Positions 1 through 7,748 of a stretch of 40,018 nt of DNA are shown piece by piece. The DNA is from Leptolyngbya sp. CCY15150 (lineage in GTDB: Bacteria > Cyanobacteriota > Cyanobacteriia > RECH01), in the NCBI RefSeq assembly GCF_016888135.1, contig NZ_JACSWB010000145.1:1-40018 (forward strand), given 5' to 3'. Within the stretch, counting starts at the first letter, position 1, and every line of letters starts with the position of its first letter. A model generated the notes under the pieces. The model searched no databases and was not told the origin of the DNA. It saw only the letters and a program-made list of their open reading frames with translations. Position numbers and translations under genes: made by a program.

Positions 1-2
1 TC

Positions 3-74
3 GACAGTTGGGATCATCTGCTCACCTTCATGCTGGAAGGTCTAGAGCTAGACATCCCGCCCAATACCAGTTGA
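3..74 (+). CDS. C-terminal end of an unidentified protein (cut by window edge)
   Basis: An open frame enters from the left edge and ends at TGA 72-74. It encodes 23 residues, including SWDHLLTFMLEGLELDIPP. The mix of hydrophobic and acidic residues looks like a genuine protein end rather than random translation. The family cannot be recognised from so little sequence. The gene lies before the molybdate module and converges with the regulator that ends at 160. Whether it is functionally related to that module cannot be judged. Confidence 0.4.
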   Translation, partial: DSWDHLLTFMLEGLELDIPPNTS

Positions 75-159
75 ATCGTCATACTGAGAATTGCTGGCCC
101 CGCTGTCATCTGTTGGGCCACCAACAGCAACCGGTCTACCCCAAGGGGCCTTGGAAGCG

Positions 160-1350
160 TTACGAAGGGCGATCGCTCTGCAAGCCCCCTAGCGGCCGCG
201 TGGGTTCCACCGTAGCCACCACCTCACCCGTTAAATGAGTGTCATAGCCACCTAATCGTTCGAGCTGGGAAATTACCCGCCGGTGGCCCAGCGTACCTAG
301 CAGGTGCTGCACCGGAGGATCATCAAGATAGGCCTGTAACGTGACCAGATCGTAATGAGATCGGCGCAGGGGCAGAAACTCCAGCTTGAACATCTCCGCC
401 ACCGAAGCCGCACTCATGCCCACATCCGCCTCGCCAGCCAGGATGGCATCCGCCACATCATGGTGAGAATGCACCACATGATCGAACCCGACAACCGACT
501 GGGGGGCGATCGCTGCCGCCGATAAAACCTGCTCCAGCAAGTGACGACTTCCCGATCCCGGCTCACGATTGATCAAGGTGACATCGGGGCGCGCTAGGTC
601 AGCAACGGTCTGGATAGCTTTCGGATTGCCAGGAGCCACCAGCATCCCCTCTTGCCAAATTCCTAAATTAATCAGCACCGCCGTCTGCCCTTGGAGCGCC
701 TGCTGCACAAACGGCACATTGAAAGTTTTCGTATGGGGACAGTAGAGATGCACGCCAGCAATATGCACCTCACCCCGCATCAAACGGTCTAAGGCAACCA
801 TGCTGTTGGCAAAGGTGAGATGCACCCGTAACCCTGGGTGCCAGCGCTCTGCCGCCCTAGCCCACAGAGACATAGCCGGCGAACAGCCCGCCACCGCCAC
901 CGTATTCAGCAGGTTCACCGGATCATCCAGCAGGGTCACCGCCACCGTCTCCTGGTTGCTGTGGCGCATGGCTTCTCCATCGGCAGGAATCAGATCCACC
1001 CGAAAGGCATCGGCCCCCACCAAGGGATGGGCCACCCATTGGCCGCCAATCTTCGCCAAGCTCACCCGCAACGCTTCTCCCACCGCCATCGCCTGGGTGG
1101 GCATGGCTTCCACCTGAGCTGCCTCTTGATCCAGCCAGAATAGATCCTCCACTCGACAGCCCAAAGCCTTGGCTAGCCGCAGCGCCACCGTCGTAGATAG
1201 GGACGTTTGACCCGACTCAACACCGCCAATGGTTTGACGACTCACACCCGCCATAGACGCTAGGTCTTGCTGACTAAGTCTTAAGCGTAGCCGAGTCTGC
1301 TTTAAGCCATTGCGTAGCTCATCTTTCACAGCATTACCAAGGGAATCCAT
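160..1350 (-). CDS. XRE-type HTH regulator with periplasmic-binding-protein-like ligand domain
   Basis: The 396-residue protein has an N-terminal Cro/C1-type helix-turn-helix (around residues 10-65, LSQQDLASMAGVSRQTIGGVESG). A linker leads to a C-terminal domain resembling the PBP-like family found fused to DNA-binding domains in molybdate/tungstate regulators, with the typical NREPGSGSRHLLEQ stretch. It probably senses a small anion or cofactor and controls the divergent mop-modA-modBC genes; that ligand is inferred from position only. The open frame extends 30 codons upstream, but ATG 1350 is preferred because it starts just before the HTH and a TATAAT lies 10 bp ahead of it. There is no clear Shine-Dalgarno sequence. 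A homologous domain could bind another ligand, so the molybdate assignment is moderate. Confidence 0.85.
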   Translation of the reverse strand: MDSLGNAVKDELRNGLKQTRLRLRLSQQDLASMAGVSRQTIGGVESGQTSLSTTVALRLAKALGCRVEDLFWLDQEAAQVEAMPTQAMAVGEALRVSLAKIGGQWVAHPLVGADAFRVDLIPADGEAMRHSNQETVAVTLLDDPVNLLNTVAVAGCSPAMSLWARAAERWHPGLRVHLTFANSMVALDRLMRGEVHIAGVHLYCPHTKTFNVPFVQQALQGQTAVLINLGIWQEGMLVAPGNPKAIQTVADLARPDVTLINREPGSGSRHLLEQVLSAAAIAPQSVVGFDHVVHSHHDVADAILAGEADVGMSAASVAEMFKLEFLPLRRSHYDLVTLQAYLDDPPVQHLLGTLGHRRVISQLERLGGYDTHLTGEVVATVEPTRPLGGLQSDRPS

Positions 1351-1359
1351 TGAAACATT

Positions 1360-1365
1360 ATTATA
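1360..1365 (-). promoter_or_regulatory. TATAAT -10 element of the HTH regulator
   Basis: A perfect TATAAT on the minus strand ends 9 bases before ATG 1350. If used, transcription would start within a few bases of the start codon and give a nearly leaderless mRNA, in line with the absent Shine-Dalgarno sequence. No good -35 hexamer is seen at 17 bp. Confidence 0.4.
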
Positions 1366-1534
1366 AGTGCCCCATCCCCTACCATTTCTCCATTCTGGCG
1401 GGTGAGCCCTTGCCTGCCCTCCCGACTCAAACAACCCCATCTGCGGTTTGTACTCAGCAACACGGTTTTTCTAAAAGACGCCAGTAGAATTGACATTAGG
1501 TAAATATATTGTCTTCTAGGATTGGAGACTCACC

Positions 1535-1744
1535 ATGAAATACAGTCCCCGTAATGCTCTGACTGGAACCATCAAAGAGATCATCCCAGGGATGGTCAAC
1601 GTCGAAGTTGTGATTGACATTGCCCCAGATCTTGAGATTGTTTCGGTAATTACCAAAACATCCAGCGAGCGGTTAAACCTCGCGGTTGGTCAGGAAGTTT
1701 GCGCCTTGGTGAAGGCATCGAACGTCATGTTGGCCGTTGAGTAG
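1535..1744 (+). CDS. mop: Molbindin (Mop domain protein)
   Basis: The 69-residue protein is a single Mop/TOBE domain. It shows the family pattern SPRNALTGTIKEIIPGMVN near the N-terminus, then a VSVIT strand and VGQEVCALVKASNVML at the C-terminus. Molbindins form oligomers that bind molybdate or tungstate in the cytoplasm and act as storage or buffering proteins. The length is typical of a single-domain molbindin. GGAG at 1524-1527 lies 7 bases before the ATG. The modA frame begins within 13 bases of this stop, which supports one operon. TTGACA at 1490-1495 may belong to the promoter. GACA/TGTC arms around 1491-1513 could be an operator, but this is weak. Confidence 0.93.
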   Translation: MKYSPRNALTGTIKEIIPGMVNVEVVIDIAPDLEIVSVITKTSSERLNLAVGQEVCALVKASNVMLAVE

Positions 1745-1757
1745 GAGAGCGATCGCC

Positions 1758-2576
1758 ATGCAAACCTACCGCCGTTCAAACCTGTCGCTGCTGACCGTCA
1801 TCCTTGGCTTAGCGACAGTAGGCTGCGTTCAAGCGGAGAATCCGTCCATCCCCGCATCAAGCACAGACACCACAGATCCAGACACCGTTGAACTCACGAT
1901 CTCGGTGGCGGCTAGCGTGCAGGATGCCATGCAGGACATCCAAACGGCCTATCAAACCGCAGTTCCCAACGTGGCCATCACCTATAACTTTGGATCCTCC
2001 GGCTCCCTAGCTCAGCAGATTAGCCAAGGCGCACCAGCCGATATCTTTTTGTCCGCCTCAGATCAATGGATGGACGACCTGGAAGAGCAGAACATGATTC
2101 TGCCCGGCTCACGCCAAGATCTATTGCTCAATACCCTGGTGTTGATCGTGCGGGCAGATCAATCAGGCGTGAGCAGCTTTGAGGATCTGGGCAGCGATCG
2201 CGTCAGTAAGCTAGCCATAGGTGAGCCAGACAGCGTGCCCGCCGGGGGCTATGCCAAAGAAACGCTGATCAGCCTCAATATGTTTGATGCTCTGCAACCC
2301 AAGCTGGTCTTTGGGAAAGACGTGCGGCAGGTGCTGTCCTACGTTGCCACGGGCAATGTCGATGCAGGGTTAGTCTATGCCACCGATGCCAGATTGTTTG
2401 ACCAAGTTGAAGTGGTCAGTACAGCATCAGCAGACATGCACTCACCGATCCTGTATCCGGTCGGCGTGGTTGCCACCAGCGACCATGGGGAAGCCGCTCA
2501 AGCGTTTGTCGATTTTCTCTCCAGCGACACAGCCGTGGCCATCTTTGAAGACTACGGATTTACCATGGCAGACTAG
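1758..2576 (+). CDS. modA: Molybdate ABC transporter substrate-binding lipoprotein ModA
   Basis: This is the periplasmic molybdate/tungstate receptor of the ABC importer. The 272-residue protein starts with a positively charged, hydrophobic signal peptide ending in the lipobox LATVGC (Cys23), so it is probably membrane-tethered. The mature part has the ModA hallmarks: SVAASVQDAMQDI (oxyanion-binding serines), YNFGSSGSLAQQISQGAPAD, and VYATDARL near the hinge. The frame is open from TTG 1737, but ATG 1758 is chosen because AGGAGA at 1743-1748 is well spaced and the signal peptide starts there. It lies between mop and modBC, which provide storage and the membrane/ATPase parts. Whether molybdate or tungstate is preferred cannot be read from the sequence. 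Confidence 0.95.
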   Translation: MQTYRRSNLSLLTVILGLATVGCVQAENPSIPASSTDTTDPDTVELTISVAASVQDAMQDIQTAYQTAVPNVAITYNFGSSGSLAQQISQGAPADIFLSASDQWMDDLEEQNMILPGSRQDLLLNTLVLIVRADQSGVSSFEDLGSDRVSKLAIGEPDSVPAGGYAKETLISLNMFDALQPKLVFGKDVRQVLSYVATGNVDAGLVYATDARLFDQVEVVSTASADMHSPILYPVGVVATSDHGEAAQAFVDFLSSDTAVAIFEDYGFTMAD

Positions 2577-2667
2577 CGCCAGCCTCCCCACGGCATGTCT
2601 CTGAATTAGACCCTCTCTCACCTATGCCAACAACGCGATCGCTCCTGGCCTTCCTCTAGGCTGAACC

Positions 2668-4569
2668 ATGATGCCCAACGACCTTGCACCGCTGTGGATT
2701 TCCCTCAAAACCGCCTTCTCAGCCACCCTTCTTGTTGTGATTCTAGGGATCCTCAGCGCCCGCTGGATGCTCAGCTATCGCGGCCGCGCTCGGGGGCTCA
2801 TTGACGGCATCCTCACCCTTCCCCTCGTCCTGCCGCCGACGGTGGTGGGCTTTTTACTGCTCCTGCTGCTAGGTAAACATGGCCCCATTGGTCGGGCGAT
2901 CGCCCCCTTCGGCATCACCGTGATCTTCACCTGGACAGCAGTGGTGATCGCGGCAACGGTGGTGGCCTTTCCCCTGATGTACAAAACCGTGCTGAGCGCC
3001 TTCGAGCAAGTTGATCCAACGCTGATCAGCTCTGCCCGCACGCTAGGGGCATCCGAATGGCGCATTTTCTGGCAGATTTTACTGCCCTTGGCCTGGCCGG
3101 GTCTCCTAGCCGGAACGGTGTTAGCCTTTGCCCGAGCCCTGGGTGAATTTGGGGCAACCTTGATGGTGGGCGGCAGCATTCCTGGCATCACCCAAACAAT
3201 CCCCATTGCCATTTTCTTTGCGGCGGAGTCGGGGCGCATGGGGGTTGCCTTGGTTTGGGTAGTGTTAATGGTGGCCCTATCCCTGCTCGTGATCGCCGGC
3301 ATTAACTATGGGAACCGGCCCCGCTCCCATCAGCCAAGCATGGCCCATGGCCTCGTCACCCTTGGGTTTAACTGGATCTTCTTCAAACGCTTAAAGAGCA
3401 GCCTGTTTGGCATACCGTCAACCATCGTGCCCCGAGACCCAGACTCCCATGCCAAACCGACCTTCGCCCTCGTCTCGTCATCCCCCTCTGCCCAGGAAGC
3501 AGCTCATCTCAGCGTTGCCGTTGAAAAGCAGGTGCCTGGGTTTCACCTCAAGGTTCACGTTCACGCCAAGGCTGAACCCTTGGGGATTTTGGGAGCCTCC
3601 GGATCAGGCAAAAGCATCACCCTACGGTGTATTGCCGGGTTAGAAACGCCCTCCCGAGGACGCATTGTGCTCAACAATCGGGTGTTGTTCGACTCGGAGC
3701 AAGGCATTAATGTCCCTAGTCGCGATCGCCGCGTGGGCCTAGTCTTCCAAAACTATGCCCTGTTCCCCCACCTCACCGTTGCCCAAAATATTGCCTTTGG
3801 GATGCAGGCCATTCCACGACAGCGCCGCGCCGCAGAGGTTGTGAAGTATATAGACATGATTGACCTGTCCGGGATGGGCGATCGCTACCCCCATCAACTC
3901 TCGGGCGGGCAGCAGCAGCGGGTGGCCCTGGCCCGAGCCATGGCCATTCAACCGGACATTCTCCTCTTGGATGAACCTCTATCGGCCCTCGATAGCTATC
4001 TGCGCAGTCACATCGAAAAATTATTGATTGAGCTGCTGTCCCACTATCAAGGCATCACGATCTTTATCACCCACAAACTCGAAGAAGCCTACCGAGTCTG
4101 CAACCATTTGCTGGTGCTCTCCGGCGGACAAATTCTGGCAGAGGGCAGCAAACAAGACATCTTTGAGCGACCGCCCACCGTTGAAGTGGCGCAGATCACG
4201 GAATGTAAAAACTTTTCCCAAGCGCGGCGAGTCGATGAGCACCATATCGACGCCTTGGACTGGGGCTGCTGCCTGCAGGTGACCAACCCCATGGCGTCTA
4301 AATTGGGCTATGTGGGGTTGCGCGCCCATCACATTAAGTTCCCGCAAACCACCGATCAGAGCAATACCTACCTGGGTTGGTTAGCCATGACCATAGAAAC
4401 TCAACACCGGGTCACGGTTTACATCAAGCTCCACAGCAAACCCCAATCTCCCCAGGATTACCATCTCCAAGCAGAGCTCTACCGAGAGCAATGGAATCGC
4501 CTACAGCATCGCCCCCTTCCCTGGCCGATTCACTTCGATCCCGCCAGCCTGATCACCATGCCATACTAA
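2668..4569 (+). CDS. modBC: ModB-ModC fusion: molybdate ABC permease and ATPase in one chain
   Basis: The 633-residue protein joins the two membrane-associated parts of the molybdate importer. Residues 1 to about 205 are the ModB permease: several hydrophobic helices and the cytoplasmic coupling loop SARTLGASEWRIFWQILLP (EAA motif, about 112-130). After a linker (about 205-275) comes the ModC ATPase, with Walker A GASGSGKS (299-306), signature LSGGQQQRV (401-409), Walker B ILLLDEP (421-427) and an H-loop in FITHKLEEA. The last 150 residues correspond to the regulatory region of ModC but do not show a clear Mop repeat; a free Mop protein is encoded upstream. ModBC fusions are known in cyanobacteria. 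ATG 2668 and ATG 2671 are both possible. Neither has a strong ribosome site. Confidence 0.95.
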   Translation: MMPNDLAPLWISLKTAFSATLLVVILGILSARWMLSYRGRARGLIDGILTLPLVLPPTVVGFLLLLLLGKHGPIGRAIAPFGITVIFTWTAVVIAATVVAFPLMYKTVLSAFEQVDPTLISSARTLGASEWRIFWQILLPLAWPGLLAGTVLAFARALGEFGATLMVGGSIPGITQTIPIAIFFAAESGRMGVALVWVVLMVALSLLVIAGINYGNRPRSHQPSMAHGLVTLGFNWIFFKRLKSSLFGIPSTIVPRDPDSHAKPTFALVSSSPSAQEAAHLSVAVEKQVPGFHLKVHVHAKAEPLGILGASGSGKSITLRCIAGLETPSRGRIVLNNRVLFDSEQGINVPSRDRRVGLVFQNYALFPHLTVAQNIAFGMQAIPRQRRAAEVVKYIDMIDLSGMGDRYPHQLSGGQQQRVALARAMAIQPDILLLDEPLSALDSYLRSHIEKLLIELLSHYQGITIFITHKLEEAYRVCNHLLVLSGGQILAEGSKQDIFERPPTVEVAQITECKNFSQARRVDEHHIDALDWGCCLQVTNPMASKLGYVGLRAHHIKFPQTTDQSNTYLGWLAMTIETQHRVTVYIKLHSKPQSPQDYHLQAELYREQWNRLQHRPLPWPIHFDPASLITMPY

Positions 4570-4937
4570 TCGGGGCTACCCAATACAGCCCAAACCACTT
4601 GGCTCAGCTTTGGATCAGGCTGCTCCGACATGAAACCTCAACCCGTCACCGCCTAGCCTGTGCAACCATGCCCGCTTGCCCAGGATGATCATTGTCGAAC
4701 TTATGTTGATCACGCTCCAGCATCGTGGTTTTCCCTCAAGATCCTAAGTCGATCCGCCCGGAAACCGCAGCCCATCAACACATTCTTCTACCTTTGCTCC
4801 GGCTATTGTGCCAATTTGCGACCATGGCACAACCCATGTGACAGTTAGACGGGCGGTATACTGCCAACCCATTCTTGGGAAAAGAGATACTACACTTAAG
4901 ATCAGCAATGTAAAGATTTGCAAGGATAGCAGCGTAG
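4570..4937 (+). other. Spacer between modBC and the Rieske oxygenase gene
   Basis: No convincing coding region is seen in these 368 bases. The modBC end is not followed by a clear stem-loop with a T-run. The right part is AT-richer and probably carries the promoter of the oxygenase gene; TACACT near 4890 is a possible -10. AAGGAT near 4922 is the likely ribosome site. Confidence 0.5.
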
Positions 4938-6113
4938 ATGGAATTGGCGACAGCTCTCAAGGGGCAGACTGTCCAGAATGTGATTCGCACAGTGGGCATC
5001 AACCCCAATCACTGGTATCCCGTTGGATGGGCCGACCGGCTCAAGCCCGGTCAGATCATGCCCGTTATGGTCTGGCAACAAGCGATCGCAGTCTACCGCG
5101 ATCAGGAGGGTCAACTTCATGCGTTGGAGGATGCCTGTCCCCATCGCGGCGTCGCCCTGCATAAGGGCAAAGTCCACGGTAAACACATTGCCTGTGCTTA
5201 CCACGGCTGGGAATTTAATGGCGATACGGGAGCCTGTGCCAAGATTCCCTACCTGCCTGATGAACAGAAATTGCCCTGTGCGAATGCTCGCAGCTACCCC
5301 ATTCAGGAAAAATACAACCTGCTCTGGGTCTTTCCGGGTGATGCTGACCAAGTGGAGGCCCACGACATTCCCTCCGTGCCGGAGTATGGCGATATGGGTT
5401 GGCTGATGGTGCCGGTGACGGCCCACTTCAAGGCCCATTTCACCATTTGTAACGAAAATGCGATGGATGTTTTCCATGGCTTTTTGCACGAAGAACTCCA
5501 AGGCTGGTTTGATCCGGTTTTATTAGACCTGAAGCAAACAGACGACTTGGTGCGGGCAGAATATCAGGTGTCCTATAAAGGTCGATTGGCCAAGTTTTTA
5601 GGATTAAGCGATCGCGCCGATGAAGTTACCACTCTGCCGATTGCGGTGCAATATCGATACCCCCACTTTGCTAGCGCACTCAAGGGTGTGTCGTCGCTCT
5701 ATCTGATGCGATCGCCCGTTGGCCCTACGGAAAGTCGTTCCTTTGCGCTATTTTTCTTCCGCGTGAAGCTGCCCCAGTGGCTCTTAAATCCGATTCGACC
5801 GGTTTTGAGTGATTTCATTCAGCGATTTCTGCTCCAGCGGTTCCTCCGCCAGGATGTCGAAATGATGGAAAGTGAGCAGCAAGCCTATCTACGGCATCCT
5901 AGCCGTCGCTATGTTGAGATCAACCCCGCTATTCTGGCACTTCAGCGTCTGACAGTCCGGCAATATGAACAATTTGTGCAACAATCAAGTCATTCTTCTG
6001 GTCAGTCGCAAAACCAACACGCTGCACGTTCATCGATCGGGGCATCCTCTACCATCGAGGCTGTGATGTCGAACGCGGTTGAGACGCCATCCCTAGAGGG
6101 CTTAGTACAATGA
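4938..6113 (+). CDS. Rieske [2Fe-2S] non-haem iron oxygenase, alpha subunit type
   Basis: The 391-residue protein is a Rieske-type oxygenase. The N-terminal Rieske cluster motif is complete: Cys67-Pro-His69 and Cys86-Ala-Tyr-His89. The catalytic domain has the mononuclear iron motif Asn174-x2-Asp177-x2-His180-x3-His184, where Asp177 is the usual bridge to a neighbouring subunit's Rieske cluster and the His residues bind iron. Such enzymes hydroxylate, demethylate or cleave ring compounds using electrons from a ferredoxin or reductase, and none is encoded nearby. Cyanobacterial relatives include the Lls1/pheophorbide a oxygenase group and uncharacterised ring-hydroxylating proteins. No CxxC motif or clear C-terminal membrane helix is visible, so a PAO assignment is not supported. 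The last 45 residues are low-complexity and Ser-rich. The substrate is unknown. Confidence 0.88.
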   Translation: MELATALKGQTVQNVIRTVGINPNHWYPVGWADRLKPGQIMPVMVWQQAIAVYRDQEGQLHALEDACPHRGVALHKGKVHGKHIACAYHGWEFNGDTGACAKIPYLPDEQKLPCANARSYPIQEKYNLLWVFPGDADQVEAHDIPSVPEYGDMGWLMVPVTAHFKAHFTICNENAMDVFHGFLHEELQGWFDPVLLDLKQTDDLVRAEYQVSYKGRLAKFLGLSDRADEVTTLPIAVQYRYPHFASALKGVSSLYLMRSPVGPTESRSFALFFFRVKLPQWLLNPIRPVLSDFIQRFLLQRFLRQDVEMMESEQQAYLRHPSRRYVEINPAILALQRLTVRQYEQFVQQSSHSSGQSQNQHAARSSIGASSTIEAVMSNAVETPSLEGLVQ

Positions 6114-6340
6114 GCGTCAGCTTTTAGTCGCTAGAGTGGGGTGATGGCACTACGGAGTTCAGTTGAGTAAACGGTTACGCCGAGGATTACAGATCCGTCC
6201 GTTTGATGGCAAAATCTCGATTGGAGCAACCTCTTGTATCCAGCATTGGCAGCCGCTTGGCCAACTTCGCCTAGCCAATATCCATGTCGCGATCGCAGAG
6301 GCACAATGTTACCGATAACACAAGGTGAGGGGAGTTTACT

Positions 6341-7624
6341 GTGCAAGTTGTTAAAGAGTACGTTCAAAAATGGTATGAAAGCGGGTTAGACCCCGAGGAA
6401 TTTATTTGTCACGGCAAAGATGGCAATTTAGTTGATATCGAAGATGCTGCAACAGGCGATCGCCGCACGGTTTTAACCTTTTGCACCAATGATGTGTTGG
6501 GGCTCACGCAAAATCCAGCCGTCCAGCAGGCTGCCATTGATTCCATCCTGCAATACGGCACCTCCAATAGCTCCTGCTCGGTGCTGAGTGGGCGGATTGA
6601 CCTCCATCGCCAGCTAGAAAACGAAATTTCTGAGTTCAAGCACCTTGAACACACCCAGCTTTTCCTAAATGCCTGGATGGCTTTGCAAGCCTTGATGGAT
6701 GCCTTTTGCCATCTAGCCATCCCCGTGCCTGGGTTTCAGCATACCCGCGAGACCATTATCTTCACCGATGTGCTCAACCACGGCTGCATCGTCTCCGCCA
6801 TTTCCAACGCCGGCACCCGCTCCGGCAAGCTGTTTGGCCATAGCCCTCGGGTGAGAGTTCGCGCCTATCGCCATTGCGACATGGACGACCTAGCCCGCAA
6901 GATGAAGCGCTACGTACGTCCCGACGATCGCATTATGGTGATTTCCGATGCCGTCTTCTCCATGGATGGCGACATCGCTCCCTTGCCGGAGATGATCGAC
7001 ATCATGTCTCACTACGAAGGCAGCGTTTTGGTGATGGACGAAGCCCATGCCAGCGGAGCCCTCGGTGCCACCGGTCGCGGCATCTACGAACACTTTGGCT
7101 TGCTGCCCCAGCACGCCATCGAGCGCGGCGTGATTCCGTTGATTATGACCACCTTCTCCAAGTTTGCCGCCTCGGCCGGAGCTGCCATCAGCAGCCACGT
7201 GGCAGAGCTGAAGCCGTTGCTGAATGTGTCACCCACATCCATAGGCACCATCTCCCTGCCGCCTCCAACCACCGCCGCTGCCCTAGAAAGTATTCGCCAA
7301 GTGCGCCAAACCCCCGAGCTGGTGGGTCGCCTGCATGAGAATACCCGCTATCTGCGATCGCGCCTGACGGATCTAGGCTTCGATGCTATCGGCGAAACCA
7401 ACGTGGTGCCTGTGTTGCTGCCGCCGGAGATCAACCCGAAGGAATTTGGGCAGAAGATCATGAATGACTACGGCATCTGGATTTCGCCCATTTGGTTCAT
7501 TGCCAAGCCCCGAATGCGGATTACGGTGAATGCTCGCCACACCCGAGAGGAGCTCGATCGGCTCGTGGCTGGCATGGTAGGCACCCGCGATGCCCTCCTC
7601 TGCAAGCAAACCCTCACGGCTTAA
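6341..7624 (+). CDS. Alpha-oxoamine synthase-like PLP enzyme (KBL/AONS/ALAS/SPT family)
   Basis: The 427-residue protein belongs to the class II aminotransferase-fold group that condenses an amino acid with an acyl thioester. Visible landmarks are YGTSNSSCSVLSGRIDLHRQLE (about 72-93), NHGCI (His147), VMDEAHASGALG (Asp233 and His236 contacting PLP) and TTFSKFAASAG, with Lys274 as the Schiff-base lysine. The glycine-rich GGxxG seen after the lysine in many relatives is replaced by ASAGAAIS. It could be a KBL- or AONS-like enzyme of primary metabolism or a specialised-metabolism member; cyanobacteria make ALA from glutamate, so ALAS is unlikely. The start is GTG 6341, after GGTGAGGGGAG. It follows the Rieske gene on the same strand, with a 227-bp gap. 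Confidence 0.85.
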   Translation: MQVVKEYVQKWYESGLDPEEFICHGKDGNLVDIEDAATGDRRTVLTFCTNDVLGLTQNPAVQQAAIDSILQYGTSNSSCSVLSGRIDLHRQLENEISEFKHLEHTQLFLNAWMALQALMDAFCHLAIPVPGFQHTRETIIFTDVLNHGCIVSAISNAGTRSGKLFGHSPRVRVRAYRHCDMDDLARKMKRYVRPDDRIMVISDAVFSMDGDIAPLPEMIDIMSHYEGSVLVMDEAHASGALGATGRGIYEHFGLLPQHAIERGVIPLIMTTFSKFAASAGAAISSHVAELKPLLNVSPTSIGTISLPPPTTAAALESIRQVRQTPELVGRLHENTRYLRSRLTDLGFDAIGETNVVPVLLPPEINPKEFGQKIMNDYGIWISPIWFIAKPRMRITVNARHTREELDRLVAGMVGTRDALLCKQTLTA

Positions 7625-7632
7625 GACTGAGG

Positions 7633-7684
7633 GATCCGACTCTCTCGGGCCAGGAGCGATCGCTCCTCAGCCGGGAGTCGGATC
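7633..7684. repeat. Nested inverted repeat with HIP1 core
   Basis: The outer arms GATCCGACTC (7633-7642) and GAGTCGGATC (7675-7684) are perfect complements. The inner 16-bp palindrome AGGAGCGATCGCTCCT (7652-7667) is centred on HIP1. In RNA it can form a long stem from either strand. It has no following T-run, so it may block read-through or protect 3' ends. Confidence 0.6.
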
Positions 7685-7700
7685 ATCTCTAGACCACCTC

Positions 7701-7733
7701 AGCGTCCCGACGATCTTGAATCATCGGGACGCT
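7701..7733. terminator. Stem-loop between convergent genes
   Basis: The arms AGCGTCCCGACGAT (7701-7714) and ATCATCGGGACGCT (7720-7733) pair over 14 positions with one G-T wobble and a 5-base loop. On the plus strand TGCTGTTT follows, a poor T-run. It lies between the convergent PLP-enzyme and MltA genes and probably ends both transcripts. Confidence 0.6.
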
Positions 7734-7748
7734 TGCTGTTTGGGGATC

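Noticed and set aside
1491..1513. GACA/TGTC dyad before mop as a ModE-type operator
   Set aside because: Only four bases per arm match and the sequence does not fit the E. coli ModE consensus; kept only as a remark.
2775..3302. 175-codon minus-strand frame opposite modBC
   Set aside because: Mirror frame of the permease part, low complexity, no domain.
4902..5501. 199-codon minus-strand frame opposite the Rieske gene
   Set aside because: It overlaps the intact Rieske motif region on the other strand and has no recognisable domain.
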